From Chloroflexota bacterium (lineage in GTDB: Bacteria; Chloroflexota; Anaerolineae; Aggregatilineales; Aggregatilineaceae): 8,174 bases of DNA. Location of the stretch: positions 1-8,174 of the forward strand of contig JACRBK010000375.1 in assembly GCA_016234525.1 (NCBI GenBank), given 5' to 3'. The translations under genes were made by a program, and so were the position numbers. Below the pieces are notes generated by a model. The model was not told the origin of the DNA and made no database searches. It saw only the letters and a list, made by a program, of their open reading frames with translations. Every line of letters starts with the position of its first letter. The stretch's first letter is position 1. Below are positions 1 through 5,425 of this stretch, one piece after another.

Positions 1-1
1 A

Positions 2-589
2 GTTTCAGTGGCGCTTTCAGTCTCCATTGGCGCGACTATCGGCCTGGTTGCTGGTTATCTCGGCGGCTGGGTGGATAGTATCTTTATGCGCCTGATGGAT
101 GTGATCCTCTCTTTCCCTTCCCTGCTGCTGGCAGTAGCCATTGTGACTGTGTCGGGGCCAAGTTTGCGCAACGGCATGATCGCGGTGGCTATCACGCAGA
201 TTCCAGTATTTGCGCGACTGGCGCGGTCGATGGCGATTTCGATCCGCAACACAGAATATGTCACAGCGGCGCGCAGCGTTGGCACGCGCTCCGGCGGGAT
301 CGTCTTCCGCCATGTGCTGCCTAACAGTTTGGCTCCCCTGATCGTACAGTCCACTCTGGGCCTGGGAACCGCTGTGATCGAAACTGCCGCGCTGGGCTTT
401 TTGGGACTGGGCCAGCAGCCGCCATTCCCCGAACTGGGCAAAATGCTGGCTGACAGCCAGCAGTCTTTGGCGTCGGGCAAATGGTGGGTAATGTTATTCC
501 CTGGCGTGACGATCATCTTGATCGTTTTGGGTTTTAATCTATTTGGTGATGGTCTGCGCGATGTCCTTGACCCGCGTTTGAAGAAATAA
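2..589 (+). CDS. ABC transporter permease, DppC/OppC type (5' truncated)
   Basis: This is the C-terminal two thirds of an inner-membrane permease subunit of a peptide/nickel-type (DppBCDF/OppBCDF family) ABC importer. The frame is open from base 2, so the gene begins outside the window. The GTG at 8 is not a credible start, because family members are about 280-300 residues and only about 195 are visible. Several hydrophobic membrane segments are seen. The cytoplasmic EAA loop that docks on the ATPase lies at about bases 254-330 (EYVTAARSVGTRSGG, then HVLPNS). The C-terminus NLFGDGLRDVLDPRLKK is a hallmark of DppC/OppC proteins. The ATPase and binding-protein genes are not in view, so the substrate (peptide, nickel, oligosaccharide or other) cannot be told. 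A rhomboid gene follows 23 bases downstream and is probably co-transcribed. Confidence 0.93.
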   Translation, partial: VSVALSVSIGATIGLVAGYLGGWVDSIFMRLMDVILSFPSLLLAVAIVTVSGPSLRNGMIAVAITQIPVFARLARSMAISIRNTEYVTAARSVGTRSGGIVFRHVLPNSLAPLIVQSTLGLGTAVIETAALGFLGLGQQPPFPELGKMLADSQQSLASGKWWVMLFPGVTIILIVLGFNLFGDGLRDVLDPRLKK

Positions 590-612
590 CCTGATAAGGC
601 GGCGCTGACTTC

Positions 613-1398
613 ATGTCCGATCAAAATCCTTCTTTGTCTCCAGACGGCACTGCGCCTGAGCCAGAAAATAAGCCGCTGTTTGTCGGTTTGATGTTGGCTG
701 AACCGCGCCTGACTTTTGTTCTGTTAGGCGTGAATGTTCTGATCTTTATGTACTTTTTCAGCCTGTCCGCCGATCATCAGCTCCAATTTTTTATGGACTG
801 GGCCAAGATCAACGAACTGATCAAAGAGGGCGAATATTACCGGCTGTTCACGTCGATGTTTCTGCATCTCAACCTGCCCCACCTGTTGATGAATGCCTAT
901 TCACTGTATATCTTGGGGCGAGATGTCGAGTCGTTGTTTGGCATCGAGCGATTTGCTGTGATCTACCTTTTAGGTGGGCTGTCGGGATCGCTGGCAAGTT
1001 TTATCTTTACGCCTAATCCGTCGATTGGCGCATCCGGGGCGATCTTCGCGCTCATCGGGGCGGCGACGATGTACTTTTACCAACACCGCCGTTTGCATGG
1101 CGCAGGCGGGCGGCGTTACCTTAACCAGTTGGTGATGCTGCTGGTCTTAAACCTGTCGTTGGGACTGCTGCCAGCGCGGAGCGGTTTCCGGCTGGATCAA
1201 GCGGCGCATATCGGTGGGCTGGTGGGTGGGCTGATCCTGGCGGCGTTGATCGGGCCAGCCTATCAAGTCGAGCCTGATCCAACCGCCGAAGGTGGGATGC
1301 ATGTAGTCGATCATAACCCAATGCCGCAGTGGGTCTTAAGAGGTGTGGCGTATGCGGCTGGGCTGGCGGTTCTCATCGTCTACGCCGCGTCAGCTTGA
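613..1398 (+). CDS. Rhomboid family intramembrane serine protease
   Basis: Predicted multi-pass membrane protease of 261 residues that cuts transmembrane substrates within the bilayer. The catalytic dyad is visible: Ser141 in the GASG motif (IGASGAIFALIG) and His199 in AAHIGGLVGG. His90 and Asn94 (HLNLPHLLMN) match the conserved HxxxN of the oxyanion region in GlpG-type enzymes. Residues 1-25 are a polar, proline-rich cytoplasmic tail. A hydrophobic stretch at about 33-52 starts the six-helix core, and an extra helix at about 240-260 suggests a 6+1 topology. The ATG start has a modest Shine-Dalgarno match (AAGGCGG, about 596-602) some 10 bases upstream. The gene lies 23 bases after the permease gene and ends just before a strong terminator. 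The natural substrate is not evident from the context. Confidence 0.93.
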   Translation: MSDQNPSLSPDGTAPEPENKPLFVGLMLAEPRLTFVLLGVNVLIFMYFFSLSADHQLQFFMDWAKINELIKEGEYYRLFTSMFLHLNLPHLLMNAYSLYILGRDVESLFGIERFAVIYLLGGLSGSLASFIFTPNPSIGASGAIFALIGAATMYFYQHRRLHGAGGRRYLNQLVMLLVLNLSLGLLPARSGFRLDQAAHIGGLVGGLILAALIGPAYQVEPDPTAEGGMHVVDHNPMPQWVLRGVAYAAGLAVLIVYAASA

Positions 1399-1410
1399 AC
1401 GAAAGCGAGT

Positions 1411-1443
1411 AGGGGCGCGGTAAGCGTGCGCCCCTCTTTTTTT
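1411..1443 (+). terminator. Rho-independent terminator after the rhomboid gene
   Basis: An 8-base inverted repeat (AGGGGCGC at 1411-1418, GCGCCCCT at 1428-1435) encloses a 9-base loop and is followed by C and seven T (1437-1443). This is a textbook intrinsic terminator for plus-strand transcription coming from the permease/rhomboid unit. The T tract runs into the stop codon of the convergent peroxiredoxin gene. In the minus direction the hairpin is not followed by a T run, so it is weaker as a terminator for that gene. Confidence 0.85.
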
Positions 1444-1900
1444 ACCGCGCTATAAATTCGGTGGCGAGTTCTACGCTTTTTTCCGGCGAGACCTTGATCT
1501 GTTCGTCAGCTACCACGCCGTTTTCATCGATCACCCAATGCGAACGAATCACGCCCATATAGCTTTTGCCATACATCGACTTTTCGCCCCACGCGCCCCA
1601 CGCTTCCAAGACCGTATGATCGGGATCAGATAACAAATCGTAGGGCAGGCTTTCGGTATTTTTCCAGCCTAACAAATCTTCTGGCATATCAGGGCTGAGT
1701 CCCAACACAACGGCATTGCCGCTCTGAATACGCGGGAAAGAATCGCGGAAACCGCACGCCTGGACCGTGCAGCCGCTGGTTCCCGCTTTGGGATAGGCGA
1801 ATAACACTACTTTTTTTCCGCGAAAGTCGCTCAATTTGACCAGGCGGCCCTCTTGATTTTTCAGTTCGAAGTCAGGCGCTTTTTCTCCGACAGCAGGCAT
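1442..1900 (-). CDS. Thioredoxin-dependent peroxiredoxin, BCP/PrxQ type
   Basis: Cytoplasmic thiol peroxidase of the AhpC/TSA superfamily that reduces H2O2 and organic hydroperoxides. From the ATG at 1900 it has 152 residues, normal for the BCP group. The active-site segment YPKAGTSGCTVQACGFRD holds the PxxxTxxC pattern: Pro37, Thr41 and peroxidatic Cys44. Cys49, five residues later, is the usual resolving cysteine of atypical 2-Cys PrxQ enzymes. Arg119 (GVIRSHWVID) fits the conserved active-site arginine. Canonical BCP has DDTPGCT where this protein has AGTSGCT, a mild variation. The frame can be extended two codons to a TTG at 1906. The ATG is preferred because an AAAGGA element lies 8 bases upstream of it but only 2 bases from the TTG. 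The gene is convergent to the rhomboid gene and divergent from the amylase gene, so it is probably monocistronic. Confidence 0.93.
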   Translation of the reverse strand: MPAVGEKAPDFELKNQEGRLVKLSDFRGKKVVLFAYPKAGTSGCTVQACGFRDSFPRIQSGNAVVLGLSPDMPEDLLGWKNTESLPYDLLSDPDHTVLEAWGAWGEKSMYGKSYMGVIRSHWVIDENGVVADEQIKVSPEKSVELATEFIAR

Positions 1901-2003
1901 CCTCAATTTCCTTTCTGCTTTTGCTAGTCATCCAGCTAAAATTTAACAGGATTGATGGAGGAGTGCCGAAGACTTTTAACGAGTTCTAACGCCAGCGCCG
2001 GTT

Positions 2004-2031
2004 TTGATCGCCTCAAGCCGCGTGTTATACT
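2004..2031 (+). promoter_or_regulatory. Predicted sigma70-type promoter for the GH13 gene
   Basis: A -35-like TTGATC (2004-2009, four of six consensus bases) is separated by 16 bases from TATACT (2026-2031, five of six). A TGT directly before it gives an extended -10 (TGn). Transcription would begin near 2038, leaving a leader of about 30 bases before the GTG start at 2068. This is consensus matching only. Confidence 0.6.
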
Positions 2032-2055
2032 CCTGGATTGTTATATTGACCGGAA

Positions 2056-2061
2056 GCGAGG
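2056..2061 (+). promoter_or_regulatory. Ribosome binding site deciding a GTG start
   Basis: GCGAGG lies 6 bases upstream of the GTG at 2068. This supports GTG as the start of the GH13 gene, since the first conserved family residues (WVKDAIFYQIFPDRF) begin only about ten codons later. Confidence 0.65.
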
Positions 2062-2067
2062 TAGACA

Positions 2068-3507
2068 GTGACATCACCCGTAGTAACACCCGAATGGGTG
2101 AAAGACGCGATCTTTTACCAGATTTTCCCCGATCGTTTTGCCTACAGCAACCGTGTAAGCAAACCGGCGAACCTGGAAGCCTGGGATACTCCCCCGACGG
2201 TCTATGGTTTTAAAGGCGGCGATCTGCTGGGAGTGGCTGAACACCTGGATTATCTGGAAGACCTGGGGATCACGGCGATCTATTTTACGCCTGTTTTCCA
2301 GTCGGCATCGAACCACCGTTACCATACCCACGACTATCACCAGGTTGATCCGCTTCTGGGCGGTAACGCTGCCCTGCGTGAACTGCTGGATGCGGCTCAT
2401 GCACGCGGGATTCGCGTCGTGTTAGACGGGGTGTTTAATCATGCCAGCCGGGGATTTTTCCAGTTCAATCACATTTTAGAATGTGGCGAACAATCTCCCT
2501 ATCTGGATTGGTTCACGGTCAAAGGGTTCCCGCTGCAAGCTTATGATCATGCCGAGAAGCCCAACTATGAAGCCTGGGTCGGGCTGCACGCGCTGCCTAA
2601 GCTGAACACCAATAACCCACAGGTGCGGGAATTTATCTTTGAGGTGGCCGAACGCTGGCTCCATTTTGGCATTGATGGCTGGCGGCTTGATGTGCCATTC
2701 GAGATCAAAGATGAGGCGTTCTGGCAAGAATTCCGCCGCCGGGTGAAGGGAGTCAACCCAGAGGCCTATATCGTCGGCGAAATCTGGCATGAGTCGCAGC
2801 CCTGGCTGCAAGGCGACCAGTTTGACGCGGTGATGAACTATATTCAGACTCGCGCCTGCATCGCCTTTTTTGGCGCACAGTCTGTCTCCCCGTTAGAGCC
2901 GGGTGGCGGCTATCCTCCCCTCAAGCCTACTGACGCGCCGAAGTTTGCTCAAGAGATCGAGCGTATGCTGGCGTTGTACGACTGGCAGATCACCCAGGCA
3001 CAGATGAATCTGCTCAGCAGCCACGATACGCCCCGTTTTGTGAACATGGTCAAAGATGACAAATCCGCGCTCAAATTGGCAATGTTGTTTCAGATGACGA
3101 TGCCGGGCGCGCCCACGGTTTATTATGGTGACGAAATTGGCGTGACAGGTGGGCATGATCCGGGCTGCCGCGCGTCGTTCCCCTGGGTTCAATCGCGCTG
3201 GGACACCGATCTGCACGATTATGTGCGCGGCGCGATCCGCCTGCGTAAGTGGCACCCCGCGCTGCGGCGTGGTTCGTATCGCACCATCCTGGCAGAAGGG
3301 GAACTTTATGCCTTTGAGCGCGTATATGAAAACAAACGCCTGGTAGTGGTCTTTAACACCTCCCACACCCCGGCAGCCGTACAGCTTTCGGTTGAAGCGG
3401 CAGCGGGGCAAGTGGTGTTTGGGCAGGGACAGGCGACGCTGGTCGAAGGTAAACTCTCCATACAGGCCGAAGCGCGTAATGGTATTGTGATCGCGCTGGA
3501 AAATTAA
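2068..3507 (+). CDS. GH13 alpha-glucanase, neopullulanase/cyclomaltodextrinase type, without CBM34
   Basis: Glycoside hydrolase of the alpha-amylase clan (479 residues), expected to hydrolyse alpha-1,4 and possibly alpha-1,6 links in maltodextrins, cyclodextrins or pullulan-type oligosaccharides. No signal peptide is seen, so it should act in the cytoplasm. All four GH13 motifs are present: region I DGVFNH (120-125); region II GWRLDVPFE with nucleophile Asp208 and Arg206; region III GEIWH with acid/base Glu238; region IV SSHDTPR with His319 and Asp320. Region V is LPKLN (176-180), close to the MPKLN signature of the neopullulanase subfamily, and GGHDPGCRASFPW also fits that group. A beta-sandwich C-terminal domain follows from about 400. 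Usual subfamily members are about 580-600 residues with an N-terminal CBM34-like domain that aids dimerisation. Here the catalytic barrel starts at about residue 10, so that domain is absent. Substrate preference cannot be read from sequence alone. Confidence 0.92.
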   Translation: MTSPVVTPEWVKDAIFYQIFPDRFAYSNRVSKPANLEAWDTPPTVYGFKGGDLLGVAEHLDYLEDLGITAIYFTPVFQSASNHRYHTHDYHQVDPLLGGNAALRELLDAAHARGIRVVLDGVFNHASRGFFQFNHILECGEQSPYLDWFTVKGFPLQAYDHAEKPNYEAWVGLHALPKLNTNNPQVREFIFEVAERWLHFGIDGWRLDVPFEIKDEAFWQEFRRRVKGVNPEAYIVGEIWHESQPWLQGDQFDAVMNYIQTRACIAFFGAQSVSPLEPGGGYPPLKPTDAPKFAQEIERMLALYDWQITQAQMNLLSSHDTPRFVNMVKDDKSALKLAMLFQMTMPGAPTVYYGDEIGVTGGHDPGCRASFPWVQSRWDTDLHDYVRGAIRLRKWHPALRRGSYRTILAEGELYAFERVYENKRLVVVFNTSHTPAAVQLSVEAAAGQVVFGQGQATLVEGKLSIQAEARNGIVIALEN

Positions 3508-3538
3508 CTGCTTCGGTGCGAAAATTCGATCAGGATGC

Positions 3539-3572
3539 CAGGGGGCAGCGCTGCCCCCTGTTTACCGCTTTT
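3539..3572 (+). terminator. Perfect 22-base palindrome, probable terminator of the GH13 gene
   Basis: Bases 3539-3560 form a perfect palindrome (half site CAGGGGGCAGC). As RNA it can fold into a stem of about nine GC-rich pairs with a 4-base loop. It is followed by TTT (3561-3563) and, after CCGC, by TTTT (3568-3572 region), so the U tract is interrupted. The position 31 bases after the GH13 stop fits a transcription terminator. A dimeric protein-binding site is an alternative for such an exact palindrome. Confidence 0.6.
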
Positions 3573-3634
3573 CGTCAATTGATTTTCTAGGAGCGCAGGT
3601 CCGCCGCGCCCGAATAGTTAGATGGCAAAAAAAC

Positions 3635-5392
3635 ATGATAGCCGAAACAATCCCTGTTGATCCTGTTGATCCTGTTCACCCTGTTCATCCCGCTCAACCG
3701 CGCACTTCCGTGCAGGTTATTTTTGCGGATGGGACGATTCTTGAGGGGCCAATCGACACCTCGCTGGAGACATTTATCCAGACGTATGAGAGCAGCAAAC
3801 CGCCGCACGCTGCTCCTACCGTAGCGGCAGTGGTGGATGATCTGCTGCGCGAACTGACGCTGCCAGTCACACGCGACATCAACGTAAAACTGGTGGGAAC
3901 AGATACCGGGGACGGGACGCGCATTTACCGCCGCTCGCTGGCGTTTTTGCTGGTGGTCGCCGTGACCGAAGTTTTCCCCGGTACTCAGGTGGTGCTGGAT
4001 TACGCGCTGCCGAGCGGAGCCTATTTTTGTAAGGTGAAAGGCCGCCCCGCCTTTAACGATGCTGAACTCGCCGCCATCAAGAGCCACATGTTAGAGTTGG
4101 TTGCGGCGAATGAGCCGATCATCCGGGAACAGATTCCGCTCAAAGAGGCTATCGAACAGTTTCAGGCGTGCGGGGATGAAGATAAAGTCCGGCTGTTGCA
4201 GTTCCGCACTAAAGACTATCTGACCGTCTACCGGCTGCGCGGCGAAGTGGACTACTTTTACGGTTACATGGTTCCCAGTACGGGGTATCTCCCCTTGTTC
4301 GAAATTCTGCCCGAAGAAGGCGGCTTTATTCTGCAATATCCGCGCCGCGAAAGCCCTAACCTGCTCAAACCTTATGTCAAATCGCCTCAGATGATGCAGG
4401 TTTTTCAGCGCACCGAAGAATGGTTAAGCCTGTTGGGTGTGGAGGACGTGGGGCATCTCAACCAGGCGATTCGGGATGGCCGGGCGCGTGAACTCGTGCT
4501 GGTGAACGAGGCGCTGCACGAACAGCATATCGCCCAAATCGCTACTGAGATTTCGCAGCGGCATAAACACGGGCTGCGGCTGGTCTTGATCGCTGGTCCA
4601 TCGTCGTCGGGCAAAACGACATTTTCGAAACGGCTGGCGATCCAGATCATGGCGCACGGGCTGAAACCCTATACTCTGGAAATGGATCGTTATTTCGTAG
4701 ATCGCGAACTGACTCCTCGTGACGAAAATGGCGAGTTTGATTTTGAATCGTTAGGGGCGGTTGATCTGTCCCTGTTTAACGAGCAGATGTTGGCGCTGAC
4801 GTCGTGCCAGCCGGTGAAAATCCCCCACTTCAATTTTGTCACTGGCAAACAGTCGTTAGAAGACAAAGAGATACATCTCAGCGCCGATCATATCCTGATT
4901 GTGGAAGGGATTCACGGTCTGAACCCTAAGCTCGTGCAGACGCTTCCCACTGATCAGGTTTTTCGCGTGTATGTATCGGCGCTCACTCAGCTAAACACTG
5001 ACCGTCATAACCGTGTGCCGACGACGGATGTACGCCTGATCCGCCGGATCGTGCGCGATTCGGCATCGCGTGGTTATTCGGCACTGGACACCCTTTCGCG
5101 TTGGGAGAGTGTGCGGCGCGGCGAAAAACGGAATATTTTCCCCTACCAGGAAAACGCCGATGTGATGTTTAATTCGGCTCTGGTGTACGAGTTGGCGGTG
5201 CTGCGGCCTATGGCCGAACCGCTGCTGCTGCAAATTGAGCCGCGCCAGCCGCACTATATCGAAGCGCGCCGGCTGCTTTCGATCTTGGGGTGGTTAAAGA
5301 CGATGGATGCCGATGTCGTGCCGGATAACTCGCTGCTGCGTGAATTTATCGGCGGCTCTATTTTGCGTGATTATATGCCGGGTATGCGTTAG
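3635..5392 (+). CDS. Uridine-kinase-like nucleoside kinase with tRNA-synthetase-like N-terminal half
   Basis: P-loop kinase of the phosphoribulokinase/uridine kinase family (585 residues), expected to phosphorylate a nucleoside such as uridine or cytidine with ATP or GTP in the cytoplasm. Residues about 26-55 (VQVIFADGTILEGPIDTSL) resemble a TGS-type beta-grasp fold. Residues about 85-260 resemble the second additional domain of threonyl-/alanyl-tRNA synthetases, with the family segments IYRRSLAFLLVVAV and DYFYGYMVPSTGYL. The kinase domain begins near 310, with Walker A GPSSSGKTT (321-329, Lys327), EMDRYFVDRE (Asp351), and IVEGIHGLNP as the Walker B-like region. Residues 7-21 come from a 9-base tandem repeat and are unlikely to be conserved. 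The ATG at 3635 lacks a good Shine-Dalgarno. A GTG at 3710 (residue 26), just where homology begins, is an alternative but also has no clear site. Two dynamin-like genes follow after only 33 bases, so an operon is likely. Confidence 0.85.
   Translation: MIAETIPVDPVDPVHPVHPAQPRTSVQVIFADGTILEGPIDTSLETFIQTYESSKPPHAAPTVAAVVDDLLRELTLPVTRDINVKLVGTDTGDGTRIYRRSLAFLLVVAVTEVFPGTQVVLDYALPSGAYFCKVKGRPAFNDAELAAIKSHMLELVAANEPIIREQIPLKEAIEQFQACGDEDKVRLLQFRTKDYLTVYRLRGEVDYFYGYMVPSTGYLPLFEILPEEGGFILQYPRRESPNLLKPYVKSPQMMQVFQRTEEWLSLLGVEDVGHLNQAIRDGRARELVLVNEALHEQHIAQIATEISQRHKHGLRLVLIAGPSSSGKTTFSKRLAIQIMAHGLKPYTLEMDRYFVDRELTPRDENGEFDFESLGAVDLSLFNEQMLALTSCQPVKIPHFNFVTGKQSLEDKEIHLSADHILIVEGIHGLNPKLVQTLPTDQVFRVYVSALTQLNTDRHNRVPTTDVRLIRRIVRDSASRGYSALDTLSRWESVRRGEKRNIFPYQENADVMFNSALVYELAVLRPMAEPLLLQIEPRQPHYIEARRLLSILGWLKTMDADVVPDNSLLREFIGGSILRDYMPGMR
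3653..3697 (+). repeat. 9-base tandem repeat at the 5' end of the kinase gene
   Basis: Four consecutive 9-base units CCTGTTGAT, CCTGTTGAT, CCTGTTCAC and CCTGTTCAT (3653-3688) are followed by a decayed fifth unit CCCGCTCAA (3689-3697). In the kinase frame they encode PVD, PVD, PVH, PVH and PAQ. CCTGTT-AT-type repeats of this sort are, from general knowledge, commonly found between genes in many environmental bacteria. Here one lies at, or just upstream of, the true start of translation. Confidence 0.85.
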
Positions 5393-5413
5393 TTTTACTC
5401 TATCCATTAGGAC

Positions 5414-5419
5414 AGGTGG
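5414..5419 (+). promoter_or_regulatory. Ribosome binding site supporting a TTG start
   Basis: AGGTGG lies about 6 bases before the TTG at 5426, in the 33-base gap after the kinase stop. It supports this uncommon start codon for the first dynamin-like gene; no ATG or GTG is available between the in-frame stop at 5408 and the conserved N-terminal region. Confidence 0.55.
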
Positions 5420-5425
5420 TGGAAC

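Larger units (their letters stand above)
1901..2067. other. Divergent intergenic region between peroxiredoxin and GH13 genes
   Basis: These roughly 165 bases hold the upstream regions of both flanking genes. The plus-strand promoter at 2004-2031 is annotated separately. At 1943-1957 there is a short AACAGGATTGATGG stretch resembling, in reverse orientation, the CCTGTTGAT repeat in the kinase gene. I see no convincing minus-strand -35/-10 pair, operator or riboswitch. Confidence 0.6.

Noticed and set aside
55..624. Minus-strand open frame of 189 codons opposite the permease
   Set aside because: The plus strand encodes an unmistakable DppC-type C-terminus with EAA loop, so the antisense frame is a by-product of codon bias.
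1907..2003. Minus-strand promoter for the peroxiredoxin
   Set aside because: AT-rich stretches exist near 1937-1945, but no -35/-10 pair with proper spacing was convincing.
2004..2213. Plus-strand open frame of 69 codons overlapping the start of the GH13 gene
   Set aside because: It covers the predicted promoter and the out-of-frame 5' part of a clearly conserved gene; the product resembles nothing.
3587..4087. Minus-strand open frame of 166 codons opposite the kinase N-terminus
   Set aside because: Its NRVNRINRIN stretch is just the reverse reading of the CCTGTT tandem repeat, and the rest mirrors a conserved domain on the plus strand.
5393..5425. Possible terminator or promoter between the kinase and first dynamin-like gene
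   Set aside because: Only 33 bases, with no inverted repeat followed by T and no convincing -35/-10 pair; only a ribosome site is seen.
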